A stretch of DNA of 64,000 nucleotides, from NCBI GenBank assembly GCA_048013815.1, contig CM106586.1, forward strand, positions 21,080,001 to 21,144,000. The letters run 5' to 3'. Both the position numbers and the translations under genes were made by a program. Source of the stretch: Setoptus koraiensis (Eukaryota > Arthropoda). The notes below the pieces were generated by a model. The model was not told the origin of the DNA, ran no database searches, and saw only the letters and a list, made by a program, of their open reading frames with translations. Within the stretch, counting starts at the first letter, position 1. Each line of letters begins with the position of its first letter. Below, piece by piece: positions 46,671-58,857 of this stretch.

Positions 46671-46691
46671 TATGATATGAGTCATATCATA
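46671..46691. promoter_or_regulatory. Perfect palindrome centred on an AP-1 site
   Basis: TATGATATGA-G-TCATATCATA: 10-bp arms around one G, giving ATGAGTCAT, the AP-1/CNC-type core, at the centre. Confidence 0.6.
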
Positions 46692-47413
46692 GATATATTA
46701 ATACGATATTAATAGTCGAATATACATGGCGTATTCGACAATATTACAACAAATAAATATATTGTTATCGGTTTTGTTGTTGCAGGCAATTTATCTCGGC
46801 GCACAAAGCAGAGGGGATAAACAAGAGGATAAAACATTTTGCAGTTTGGCGTTTTGCTTCTGCCCGATTTCGGTTGCAGCGCCAGCAAGCGCGCATTCCT
46901 CTGTTGGCATTGTCCGGTTGGTGCAATTGCGCAATCATTAAGCCAGCCACATATTGTTCTCGATGATGAATAATTGACTGTTTGGCACAAGACGAGACAC
47001 GGCCAACAGTAGCCAGTCACCGGCAGTTTCGGCGGCAGTTTCGACGGCAGCTTCGGCGGCAGTTTCAACGGCAGCCGACCATCGGAGATTGAAGAGATCG
47101 AAGCAGAACGAAGAGCTGGCCAGTCAGCCGGTCAGCCAGTGAGCCAGTGAGCCGGCCAGACGGCCGACCAACAACTGTGCGCCAACAAGCGGCCATTAGC
47201 TAATGAAATAATTAATCACACAGGTGAGTTCGTGAACAACATAATTAGTTATCACTTTTACTGTGTGTGCGCACATTCTTTTGCTCAAACTGTGACGTTG
47301 TGCAACAATTTTCAATAAATCATTTGTATCATCTCTTTTTTAGTTTTGTTGATGCAAAATTTGCATTTCGACGAGCACCGCCTGTTGTTTGTTGTGCCGG
47401 TTGTAGTGGCTTG

Positions 47414-47530
47414 TTGGTGTTGTCGTCGTCGTTGTTGCTGCTGTTGCTGTTGTTGATGCTGTTGCTGTTGTTGATGCTGTTGCTGTTGTTGTTGCTGTTG
47501 TTGTTGCTGTTGTTGTTGATGTTGTTGGTC
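47414..47530. repeat. GTT/GCT/GAT triplet tract
   Basis: About 115 bp of GTT with regular GCT and GAT interruptions. Confidence 0.9.
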
Positions 47531-48507
47531 GCCATTTTAGCTGCGATACAACTAATATGAGCAATATATCGGCAATAATTACTCACCGTGCGCATACAGC
47601 GCTCTCATAACGATGCCCCTCACTCCGAGCCTCTCATCACCTGACGCGGGCCGGCCGCCGCTTGGCAAGCGAGCCATCCTCGTCGTCAGATATCCTGGTC
47701 GTCAGATATCCGCTCACAACAGATATCCCTAAGACAAATATCCACACAACAGCCATCCTTACGACGGATATCCACATCCCATACACACGTCCAAACTGGC
47801 AGCCACCAATGGAGCCGCGATGGAGCCGGCCACTGGCACCGAGCGGAGCCGAGCGGAGTCGAGCGGAGCCAGCCGGAGCCGACTGGAGCCGACTGGAGCC
47901 GACTGGAATGCCCTCAAGCTGCGAGCGAAGCCTCGGGTACCGGCCGCTCCGGTTCATTGGTTGGCGCTCATAATCATAATTTGGATATTTTGATAATTTC
48001 GATGATATTCGAGTTGTGAACTGAAACTGCGATCGCTGGCTTGTTGCTGCAGTTGTTCAATTTCAGCACCTGTCCGAAAAGCGCACCTTGAACAAACAAC
48101 AGGTTGGCCGAGCGCGAGAACAGGGCGAGCGTTTCATCAGCAGGGCGAGCGTTTCATCAACAAAGGAGCCCTTTATCCGATACGCTGGCCAGACAGATTG
48201 CAGCTTGTTGAATGCTCATGCTACACAACAGTGATCGCTCTACAATGACGTAATGCTGGCATAGCCAGCAAATAGCAAATAGCTAGTAGTAATGGGATGA
48301 TCGTCATGATGATAGCGATGGTAAATGGTTTATTAAATGGAATGTCGGACCAGCGACGACGACGACGACAGTTTGTTTCAAACTCACCCCTTGCTCTCGT
48401 TGCGCAATCGATTATTAATACAGTGAAACAGTTTGCTGCTGCCAAATTGCTGTTGCGCTGATTAAAACAAGTGCAAACACACATTTAATGACTCTCGCTC
48501 TCGAGCT

Positions 48508-48561
48508 AATCAAATCAGTGGCTGTATCAAATCAGTGGCTGTATCAAATCAGTGGCTGTAG
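48508..48561. repeat. 17-bp tandem repeat (3 copies)
   Basis: Three identical copies of AATCAGTGGCTGTATCA-type units ending in a GCTGTA duplication. Confidence 0.9.
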
Positions 48562-49298
48562 CTGTAGTAAATTAAACAATTTCCACTCACCTACCGTCGG
48601 CCAGACATCATCGCAAACTGTGTCGAGCAACAACACCCAGCAACAACACCGAGCGACAACACCGAGCAACATCGAGCGACAGCGAGCGACAACATCGAGC
48701 CGACGAAGCGGCCGGCGTAATTATCATGATTAATTTATAGCTCATTAGGCGAGCCGGCCACTGTTGACATCGATTGTCATTAAACGGTTCGGGATAGCGA
48801 GCGACTCAACTGTCCACTGGCCTGTATTGATTTATTTATATCGCCGTGTGTGTTGTTTGGCGCCACTAGCGAGCACTTGACGAGCTTGTAATTAATTGAT
48901 TTCTTGCAAGGGCCGCGCTCGCATCGATTGAATTGCCGGCCTCGTTGCAGCGGCCAGCTCAATCGGCGCTAGCCGGTCGGATATTGCGACTTGTGGGCCG
49001 AGATCGCACGAGATAATCTACGGCCATTGATAAACTCTCGCCAGTGAATGCGCGAAAAGCAGCGCCAAGGATGAACTTGCCACCGTTTGTCAATCCGTTT
49101 GCCAGTCGCTGGCCAAGTCGCCGCCAGGGTGCTGGGGCCCGCGCGCAGATCGTTATCTGTCGAGTAGCGGATCTGTTGTGCGTTGCGCAACAGATTTGTC
49201 CGCTGGCCGCAGATCGCACACGCAGCCAGCTGATAATAGATCGAAAGAGAGTCGCTGGCGAGATTTAATCTGGCCAGCGTTTCATTTGTTTGTGCGCT

Positions 49299-49331
49299 GT
49301 TTGTTGTTGTTGCTGTTGTTGTTGTTGTTGC

Positions 49332-49374
<43 letters not shown>

Positions 49375-49438
49375 GCTGTTGTTTGCTGTTGTTGTTGTTT
49401 GCTGTCTGTTGGTAGCTGCTTGTTGTTGTTTGTTGTTG
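49299..49438. repeat. (GTT)n tract, about 140 bp
   Basis: Nearly pure GTT with sparse GCT; the longest triplet tract in the window. Confidence 0.95.
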
Positions 49439-49984
49439 CGCAACAACCGCCAACGAGAGCTTGTGTTGATTGCGCAATTGGAACAGGTATTTTGTGTGTT
49501 TGTGTTTGGCAATCCGGCCGAACACAAACGTTCGGCCGAATTGTTGCAACATAAGCCAACGGCAGCAACAGCTGACAGCGGCGAGCTGCCAATTGGAGCC
49601 TTTTGAGATCACTTTCGTTTCAGCAACAAGTGTCTGCTCGCGCTGTTTAATCAAGCCAGCGCAAGCCGTCGCAAGCCAGCGCGAGCCGTTGCAAACAGTT
49701 GCAAACAGTTGCAAACCGTTGAACTTGAACAACCGCCGAGCGCAACTAATTATCCATCCAACGGATATTAACTGGATATCCCAATCGCCGATTTGAAGCA
49801 ACGGCAAGCTCGACAAGCGAGCCAGGCATGGCCAGACCCAACCAGAGAGAGATCTGATTAGATTGCATAATTCAATTCTTGCAACTGCAGCCATTGACCT
49901 TGGCCGGTACGGGCCGGCTCAGGCCGGCGCCTAGGCGATTCTTGAGCTAATTGCGCGCCGCGCACGAGCTCATTCTCGACTTGC

Positions 49985-50063
49985 TCGACAGTGGCTCGAC
50001 AGTGGCTCGACAGTGGCTTGCCAGTGGCTCGACAGTGGCTTGCCAGTGGCGAGCCAGTGGCCA
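49985..50063. repeat. 11-bp tandem repeat (about 7 copies)
   Basis: Copies of CTCGACAGTGG alternating with CTTGCCAGTGG. Confidence 0.9.
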
Positions 50064-50379
50064 AAACCGAAGTAGCCAAACTGGCAAACAATCACAAAAT
50101 GCACATTCGAGACACAAACAAGCGCAAGTGATTGATTGCTCAATATCGTCGGCTGGCCGGCCCATTCGTGAGCCGGCCAGCGTATATATAAATTATAAAT
50201 ATAATTGATTACTGCGAGCGTGGCCCGGCTTTAAAACTGGCCAATAAAAAGAACAATCGACGACGCTCAAATCCCTTGTTTATGTTCATGTTTATGCTAT
50301 GTTTATCTGTTTGTATTTTTATACTTTTTTATATTTATACTTTTGTACTTTTATACATACGCGCGTCGTCGCGTACACA

Positions 50380-50463
50380 CAACAACTGACGCAACAACTG
50401 ACGCAACAACTGACGCAACAACTGACACAACAACTGACACAACAACTGACACAACAACTGACA
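50380..50463. repeat. 12-bp tandem repeat (7 copies)
   Basis: Seven exact-length copies of CAACAACTGACG, later copies ending CACAC. Multiple of three, so it reads as QLTQ in one frame, but there is no gene around it. Confidence 0.95.
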
Positions 50464-50970
50464 GAGAAAAATAAAAATAGTCTTGGCAAATAAAACATTG
50501 GCAACCAAAACGATCAAGTTGCTGGCCACAATTAACGCCACAAAAATCTCGAGAGGGGCGCAATCAACAATCGCGACAACAATGCTCCAGGTGAACACAT
50601 GCTCGTTTTGACATTGTTGAGTGAACAAGCGCTCTCACAAATGTCAAATTGGCCAACAGCTGACACATCAGCTGATATATGCTAATTAGCATGCTGTAGT
50701 CCATTCAATTTGGCCACCCGTTCGTCTGACCGGATGCACGCAGCACCGGAAATGGGCGACGACGCCATGACGGCGCCATAATGGGCATAATGCATTATAT
50801 TGATGGGCACAACAATATAGGGCACAGGTAATAAGTGTTGTAACTGGGTCATAGATGGGCCAGGAATTAATTAACTGGTCGCGCATTCATGTGGCGTCCA
50901 TCGGTTATTGGCCGACTGCGTAACGATTGCATAACATTGCTGGATTATCGGGCATCATTGGACATCAGTT

Positions 50971-50971
<1 letters not shown>

Positions 50972-51044
<73 letters not shown>
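50972..51044. repeat. (AC)n microsatellite, about 73 bp
   Basis: Uninterrupted AC dinucleotide repeat, the purest long microsatellite of the window. Confidence 0.97.
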
Positions 51045-51045
<1 letters not shown>

Positions 51046-51829
51046 GACAAAATAATTAGCATCGTCGGCGACTAATTAACCGCGACGCAACCACCAAGAC
51101 AACGATTGGCACAACAATCAATCAGACAAATGTCAAAAATGGCCACCACTGGCTCGCATTGATAACAGCTTAATAATAATTAATAACAAGACATGTTGTG
51201 CTTGCTATTATGACATCATATGTTATCTCAGGGCGACCTGAGAATCCCGGCCTCGAGATGATAATTGCCTGTCGGCCAGTGGGCCAGTCGCCACCGAATT
51301 AACATGAAACTGAGCGCTGTCAAGCGAGCATATATATTACATGTATATATATTGCATAATAGTTATTGTTTCTTTTGGTTGTTGTTGCTGTTGTTGCGCC
51401 ATAATATGATGATAACAACATGGCAGTGAATTAATGATGTTACATCATTGATTCACCAGCAGCAACAGCAACAGCAACTGCGACAGCAACCACAACAGCA
51501 ACGCTTACGCAGCGACCCAATGACGCAATAATTAACTGGCATTAGGCCCAAAACAATGCCAGTGTCAGTGCCAGTGCCAGTGGTCAGCCAACAAGTTGTA
51601 AGTGCGCGAGTCAACAACAACAGTGTGAATCAGGCCAGCAATCAATTGTCGTCCGGCCGGGCATCGATTGTTCGCATCGATCGGCTGACCCGCATTCCAT
51701 TCTTCGAGTTCCGTTATTTCCGTTCATTCAATCATCGTGGCCACACTTCCGCTGGCCAAATCTGGCGCGAGGTGTCACAAGCGGCGGAAGGGTTGCAACA
51801 GCATCAATTTGTTGCAAATGACTCACCCT

Positions 51830-51837
51830 GCTGTTGC

Positions 51838-51882
<45 letters not shown>

Positions 51883-51902
51883 CGTTGTTGTTGTCGTTGT
51901 TG
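51830..51902. repeat. (GTT)n tract
   Basis: About 70 bp of GTT with GTC interruptions near the 3' end. Confidence 0.95.
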
Positions 51903-53200
51903 GCACAACAACAGTCGCAAGTTCAGCGGCAGGTGAATACGCGATTCGAGTGCGCACTGGCGCTCGCTGGCTTCGGCGCTGGCCTGGCCATGGAATTTGT
52001 GCTGCGCGAGGATCGCAAGTGCGCGCCTTATGCTAAATTATGCAAAGTGACCAGCAGCCATAAACTCACTTGCAGGCTGTAACTTGCAGGCTGTAAGTGG
52101 CTTTACATGGGCACTTTCGCCCATGTAAAGCCCGTTCGCCCGAAACAGAGCCGATGGTTTGCAGCGAGCGAGCGACAGGTGATAGCTGGCCGGTTCGGCG
52201 GCCGTTCGGCGGCCGTTCGGTGGCTGTTCGGTGGCCAGTGAAAAGAACAGGCTGGCGAAAAGGGCCAGCCGAAACAATTGAAGGTCAGCGCAAGCGATCG
52301 AGTTGCGAGACGCGTTCGCTGGTCGCTGCGTTGCGCAATGCGAATAGCGAAATTCGAAACAACAACTGGCGAATCGAATCAATTGTCAAACATCAATCTC
52401 TGCATAATGGCGCAACGAACAATTGCGCAATTGGCATGGGGGCCGCGAGCAAGACGAGACGAGACGCGCGCAGAGGAGCGCAGAACAAAGGGACAATTAA
52501 GTGCAACGCCGAGCTCAAAACAATTAGATTAGTAGCGCTTCCTTTTGTTTGCTATTGGCCGGTTTGTTGGCCGGTTTGTTGGCCGATTTGTTGGCCAGTT
52601 TGTCGGCCAGTTTGTCGGCCAGTGGCACGGCTAGTTAGTGGCGATTTGCATATTGTTGTTTGCAGCATGTTGCCGTTGCGTCGCGCACGCCGCAAACAAG
52701 CAAGGCAAAAGCAGTGTGGCGAGAATAGCATCGTGGCCGGCCACTGGCGAGGGCCATGGCCGAGCGGGCCGAGAATAGCCGAGAACGGCCGAGCCGAGCC
52801 GAGCAGAGGAAGAGAGACAAGAGAAAAACGAGCCGAAAAGTCGATGGTGTCCACTGTCGATCTTGACCGATCGTGTGTTCGTTGTTTGTTCGCGGGCCAC
52901 CCAAAGGGAGCGCTTCGTTGCCCACTGCAGCGTCTGACGGGCGCACAGGTGAACTGGCGAACAGGTGACTGGGCGAGCAACAGGTGACAGGTGACAAGTG
53001 TGCGCATCACGCTGGCGCTTATTTGAGCTTCGATCGGCGCTTTATTTTGTCGGTCACAACGAGCGCTAGTCGAGACTCTGCTCGCTGTGCCACAAATAGA
53101 CAAACAGACGAATAGACAAATACAAATAGAGCTGAAACGGCACCCACAAATCACACGAATCGCGCGAATCGCGCAAATCGCATTCACAAATCACAGCGTC

Positions 53201-53280
53201 TGACAGTTGCACCAACTGACAGTTGCACCAACTGGCAGTTGCACCAATTGACAGTTGCACCAATTGACAGTTGCACCAAT
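53201..53280. repeat. 16-bp tandem repeat (5 copies)
   Basis: Five exact-length copies of TGACAGTTGCACCAAC, with one G and a C-to-T change in later copies. Confidence 0.95.
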
Positions 53281-55121
53281 TCGTTTAAATATCGTACGAT
53301 TCGCATATTATGTAATGCAAAATAAATATACGCATGAGTTGGCCAGACCGACAAGTTGCTGTTACGTCTAGATGTGTGCTCTTGAGCGAGAATTAACAAT
53401 CGCAAATCAGCGAATAAATAACTGCAAATGGACAAACGGTGCGCGTTTGCGCTGGCGAGCGCCGGCCGCCAACAAGCGAGCAAACAATGCGACCAACAAC
53501 AACGACAACAGCGACAACAGCGACAACAGCGACAACAACAACGCAGCACGACAGGTGTTTTATTTGCACGTATTGTTACAAATCGTCAAATGCATTGTGT
53601 AATACAATTTGTGTTGACCGTTTTGATTGTTGCCGAATGTTGACTTTTGATGGTCGCTGAATGAGCGATTTCCCCGAACAGGGCGAAAAGGGAAACCCGC
53701 CCGCCGAAACGCAAAGTGACCGGCAAAGCCGACGATTTTCGGGACGTCCGATCCACGTTCGCGGCCGATTCATTTATTCGCGTTCGCGGCCGATTCATTT
53801 ATTCGCCTTCGCGGCCGCTGAATCACGGCCGACGAAGGCAAGTGCGCTGGCCAGCGCAGTTCATATTTTTATTTATATCTTTATATTTGTTCGTGTTTGT
53901 TTTATTCATTTTTGAGCGGGTGGCGCGCACAGCAGCAAAACGAGGCGAACTTTTGTTGGAATTTGTCAGTCGGAACTCAGTTAGAATTGGCGAAACTCAG
54001 TTGGTTCTAACTTGGAAAAGTCTGCAAAAAGACGCCGAAAAACTTTTTTCGCCTTCTTCTCGAGCCCTTGAGCCAGCCCGAACGGCAGCTCGAGCCTGAG
54101 CCCTTGAGCCCGAAAAGGCCGAACGGCTCAAGCGCGGGCTTCTGCAGCGAGCGATCATTATCCACCAACTATCAGTCAATTTGTTGCCATTGTTTGTCCA
54201 TCTAATCTATCTAATCTGGCCGGCCAGCAACATAATGGCCGGCCGGCCGGCTACACAATGTGCAACCGCCGGTTATTATATGTATCGCCGTGTCTCGGCC
54301 AGCCTGTTCCATTTGTGCAGCTTGCCATTTGTGCGGACGGCCAGCTCGGCCGGGCTCGGCAACGGTCGGCAGCGCCAGTCCGAGGGTCTAATGGTGGTCG
54401 TTTCAGCAAACAATAAACAATTTGATGCCCGGCGCTGATTAATTGGCTTTAGGGCTTCTTCTAATGTTTGGCTTGTCCGTCGCTGCAATTCGGGCCGTCC
54501 GTCGCTGCAATTCGGGCCGGCCGCCCGGCTCGCTGCCCATCGGGCCGGCTCGCCGCCCATCGGGCCGAACGCGGCCAACGGGCCGCCCGATTCGCATTAT
54601 CGGCCGGTTGGCCGCATAATTCAGGGGCAGCCGGTTGTTTGTTTTGGCCGATTGTTTGCTCGCTCTCTTGTTACAATTTGCCCCTCTCTACAGCTGTTCT
54701 GGCAAGGCTTGCGCTGGCGAGACGCGGCGCTGCCACCGCGACGTAATTGTAGCGCCGCGACGTAATTGTAGCACAAACTGGCGAGACGCGCCTGGCCAGA
54801 CCGGCCCGCTGATGGCCACTGGCCGCCCGATCGGCCGCCAGCTGATCAGCGGGCCCATCTGACAGTTGCGAGCTGGCTCATCTGACAGTTGTCAGCCGGC
54901 CCATCTGACGGTTGTCAGCTGGCCAATCTGACGGTTGCGGCAAGTGGCCACTGTCAGTTGCCCGATAACGACGCGTGCCTAATGCGCGCGCCGGCCAGTC
55001 GCCATGACATGTTACGCAACTTGTTACGCAACATGTTACGCAACATGTTTTGTTTGTCGCGACAATTAGCGACACTTTGCGTATGCGGCCGGCGACGCGC
55101 CAGATCGCTGTCACCGGCGGC

Positions 55122-55182
55122 ATTTCGGCAGCATTTTGTTGGAATTTCGGCAGCATTTTGTTGGAATTTCGGCGACATTTGG
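55122..55182. repeat. 22-bp tandem repeat (2.7 copies)
   Basis: Copies start ATTTCGGCAGCATTTTGTTG. Confidence 0.9.
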
Positions 55183-55884
55183 CCAACATTTGGCCGCCAA
55201 CTTGCCGCTAATTTGGCTCGCTTTGCTGGCGGACCGAGCGAGCCGAGTGGCGCTTCACGCTGTGTAACACTGCACGAAGCGACACTCGGCGACGGCCGGC
55301 CCGACCGATGCCCGAGCGACGCAAAGCGCAACATGCAAAACAAACAAACAATTAATTGTCCATTGTCTGTGTGCCGTTACGTTTGCCCGTTATGCGCAGC
55401 GCCACTTCTCGTCGCCGTCAATTTCGGATAGGCGACAACGCCGAGACGCGGCGACCGCTCGTTGAACCCCGCTCACTCACCTAGTAGAACCTGTGGGCCG
55501 AGCGAGCGCCCTCTGTGGGCGGACAGTCGCCAGGTGAGTGGCCTGAGGTGAGGCGCTGCGGACAAGTATTGCGACAGCGGCCACTGTCGCCCTGGCGACC
55601 AATCCCAGCATCATGCTCAGCATTTATATACTCACAAGTCAGGTTTATATCAGTATATGAACATGAGGATGTAGTAGCGCCGGTTGCGGTAACGGGCATG
55701 GTGATGATGGCCCGGTAATGGCGCTGCCAGTGGTGAGAATATAATTAAGCTCCAATTCTCATATGATTGCGCTAACATCATCTCGCAAGTCTAATCAGCT
55801 GATGCAATCAGCGTCACAAGAAGCTACCTGTTCTCGGCACTGTCGCTACTGTCGCTGCTGTTGTTATCTGCGGGAATGATCAGT

Positions 55885-55915
<31 letters not shown>

Positions 55916-56085
55916 CGTTGTTGCGAGTATAAACAGTGAGATAAATGATATAAACTACAATTATCGTTGCACGGCGACAACGGCAGCGTTACACATTCGC
56001 ACAGCACGCTCAGAGCTTACGTTACATGTTGCGTCATTATATCATTTCGGTTTAGGGAATTATTTATTTCTTCGCTTGCGTCGCT

Positions 56086-56204
56086 CAGAAATATCGCAGA
56101 AATATCGCAGAAATAGCACAGAAACAGCAAAGAAATAACACAGAAATAATACAGAAATTACACAGAAATAATGGAGAAATTACACAGAAATAATGGAGAA
56201 ATAC
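56086..56204. repeat. CAGAAATA-type array with longer AGAAATTACACAGAAATAATGG units
   Basis: About ten degenerate CAGAAATA copies, the last part organised as two 22-bp units. Confidence 0.9.
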
Positions 56205-56592
56205 GGACGTGAGGCAGACAGATAATGCAGAGTGATGCGCAAAGCAGCGACAAGTTTTTGCCTCTTTGCTTGTTTAGTCGGTCGCAGACGAGACCATTAG
56301 GTGACACTTGTTGCTGCTCCATTAGTTGGCGGCCGGAGTAGGCGCTGCAACACGTTTTGGCCGTGTATCAGATGCTGTCAGAGAGATGTCGCCCATTTGA
56401 AACATGACGGCGCTTGTGCTCGCGTGGGAGAATGCCCAACTAATGTCGCTACACAACATTACAACACGGCATCGGTGGCCAGCTGAGCGAAAGAACAATC
56501 CGGCCAGAGGGGCAAGCGCCGAGCATGAGGCGACAGGTGACAGTGCGCTGGCTCACGAACGCAACCACCGGCAGAAAGTGGTTCGCAGCCGA

Positions 56593-56697
56593 CTCGAGAG
56601 AAGCCAGCTCGAGAGAAGCCAGCTCGAGAGAAGCCAGCTCGAGAGAAGCCAGCTCGAGAGAAGCCAACTCGAGAGAAGCCAGCTCGAAAGAAGCCAG
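56593..56697. repeat. 15-bp tandem repeat (7 copies)
   Basis: Seven copies of CTCGAGAGAAGCCAG, nearly identical. Open on both strands in multiples of five residues, but with no flanking coding signal. Confidence 0.95.
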
Positions 56698-58010
56698 CGA
56701 AAGGGAGAGAACTCGCTGCCGAGTCGCTTCGAACCCGCTAAGAAGTCGCTGAGAAGTCGCTGCGAAGGAGAAGAATCTTGCGTCGCGCACGAAGAAGAAA
56801 GTGCCCCCATTCGTCGCTTCTTTTCTCGCTTCTCTTGTAGCTTCTTTTGTCGCTTCTTTTTCTGTCGCGTTGAAACAACACGACAACTCCTCCCCCGGCC
56901 AGAGTGAGTGTGCGTGCGTCTCGCAGCTCGCAATCAATTTATTCCCATAGGAATCAATGGGCCAATCGGACAGAGAGAGAGAGTGACGTTAGCATTGTCG
57001 ACTCGACATTGTCGACAAGGAAATAAAGCAACGACATAAAGGAAACAAACAAAAGTTGTCACTTTCAACCGGCCAATTACGGCCATAACACAAAGTAGCC
57101 CAACAAAGTGACGTAACATCAAGTACCGGTACAGTTAACATCAAGCACACATAAAAAAGTGGTGACAGTAGCCCCCAAGTGGAGAAACCGCCAACTCTCA
57201 TTGGATTATTAATAGATGCAGCTGATTAGATTGTTACACTCACCTGTGTGCTGCTGCTGGCTTGTCACACTACTAGTATGATACTGGCCAGCGGATTACA
57301 TGTAATAATATCAGAATATGCAAAACAATAATATATTATAATATACGAGGCAAAGTGTTCAAAGTGCCGGCCAGTCAATTAATAATTACATTGTTGACAT
57401 GTTTGCATATACATGTAACATGTTGCGCAACAACGGCCAGTGTGTAATTACCAGTCTACTTAATTCATGTGGCCACTGATGGATGAGATTAAATTAAATT
57501 AATTAGGCGCATAATTAGAGCAGTTGCAGCGCTTGCCATGTATGGACAATGCGGCAACATTATTATTTTTGTTGGTTGCTATATCATGCTATGATATATG
57601 TGATTATTATGTTGTATATACAACGATATTATTACGATATCATGATATATTGATATGAAACATTGCGCAATATATGCGAGAGATATTAATAAGAGAGATA
57701 ATAATGCCAGAATAATGCCAGAATAATGCCAGAATAATGCAATGATAATGCAATGATGATGCAATGATAATGCATGTTGTTACATAATAACCAATCAGCC
57801 ACTGACACGCTAACTAACAACAAGTAAGTTGGTCTATTTGCAGTTGGTGCGGTTGTGTCTCTGGCCAAAATAAACAACTTATTCACTATTGCTAGTTTAC
57901 ATACACAAACACAGATTTGTCTCACCTGGTACCATTAATCATAGAGAGGCAGACAGATGAGATAATGTGAGCATTCTGTTTTGCTCATTGTTGTTCAATG
58001 TTGACTCTCG

Positions 58011-58060
58011 TTACGTGATGTTACGTAATGTTACGTAATGTTACGTAATGTTACGTAATA
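58011..58060. promoter_or_regulatory. Phased array of TTACGTAA (PAR-bZIP/C/EBP-type) sites
   Basis: Four perfect TTACGTAA palindromes start at 58021, 58031, 58041 and 58051, exactly 10 bp apart, after a variant TTACGTGA in the preceding unit. TTACGTAA is the established optimum for PAR-domain and NFIL3/Vrille bZIP dimers. A 10-bp step puts all sites on nearly the same face of the helix. Sites are seen; a regulatory role is inferred. Confidence 0.6.
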
Positions 58061-58337
58061 GCAGCACAAAACCGTGCTTGCAGAAAGTCTCAATTCAACG
58101 CTCTGCAAGTATGAGAAGCCGAGAAAATGGGGAAAAACTTCCCAGGCTTGTCGCTTCGCTGCTGTGTAGTTTGTGGTGCGCTGACTCGTCGTCTGTCGAG
58201 TCTCATTTATATAGTCTCGACTGCGCCATCCAAATAGATGCGACAAATTGACAAATGACACTGTCGCATTGTTTATATGATGCCCGGCTCGCGAGGCAAC
58301 CCTTTAGAATCGCAAGTTTGGATATACCTTGGCATAT

Positions 58338-58389
58338 ATTCTCGGTATATGTTCTCGGTATATGTTCTCGGTATATGTTGTTGGTATAT
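58338..58389. repeat. 13-bp tandem repeat (4 copies)
   Basis: Copies of GTTCTCGGTATAT; first and last each vary slightly. Confidence 0.95.
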
Positions 58390-58740
58390 GTTCCTCTTGG
58401 GCACACCATCGTCGAGTCGCCTTGAACTCGATGAGACCAACTGCGAGATTGCGCGCGATCGAGTCGCCACACACTCTGACAGATGATCGTCGCTGGGGCC
58501 ACTCCGACACGGCGCAAACACTGACACAACAGTTGTGAACCTGTCACGTTGTTCGAGGCCACGCAAATTGGCCATTACGTAATCGCGAGAATTGTTTGGC
58601 GGCGCCGCTGCTGCCGCCGTGTTGCAATGTTATGACATGTTATGACATTGCAACACTCACACACACGACGACAACTACATTATTGTGTATTTGTTTACAC
58701 AACACACACTCATCTAATGATGTAACCAAACGTTTTCCAG

Positions 58741-58857
58741 CGCACAAATATTACGACACACACACACACAAACGAGCCACCGCAAACAGGAAGTTGCGCA
58801 TCATCGTGGGAACGGCGCCGCCAGCAACCATCAACGAAACTGTTGTCATACTTGATG
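58741..58857 (+). CDS. Possible internal coding exon (39 codons, phase 1-1)
   Basis: A good acceptor (CGTTTTCCAG|CG) and a strong donor (CTTGATG|GTGAGT) bound 117 nt, a multiple of three, open in the phase-1 frame. The second half reads like real protein (RKLRIIVGTAPPATINETVV), unlike the repeat-derived frames around it, and carries an N-E-T sequon. Symmetric phase-1 exons are typical of extracellular modules. The first half is partly a CA repeat. No flanking exons were found and no family recognised. Confidence 0.35.

Larger units (their letters stand above)
45742..58740. other. Gene-poor, repeat-rich region (third part)
   Basis: No convincing gene in 13 kb. Contents: CAA/GTT tracts (45730-46000, 47414-47530, 49299-49438, 51830-51902, 55885-55925), a G4-C-G10 tract at 46500-46514, an AP-1-centred palindrome (46671-46691), a (CA)n microsatellite, many tandem arrays, and a 10-bp-phased bZIP-site array at 58 kb. 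Longer plus-strand open frames (for example 52.1-53.0 kb) are built from repeats of GGCCGTTCGGC and GGCCGGTTTGTT type and show no homology. Confidence 0.5.

Noticed and set aside
50380-50463. CRISPR-like regular array
   Set aside because: Contiguous tandem repeat without spacers in an animal genome; the same holds for all other arrays here.
52097-52987. 296-codon plus-strand open frame
   Set aside because: Mostly repeats of GGCCGTTCGG and GGCCGGTTTGTT type, no domain, no homology, shadow frames on the other strand are equally long.
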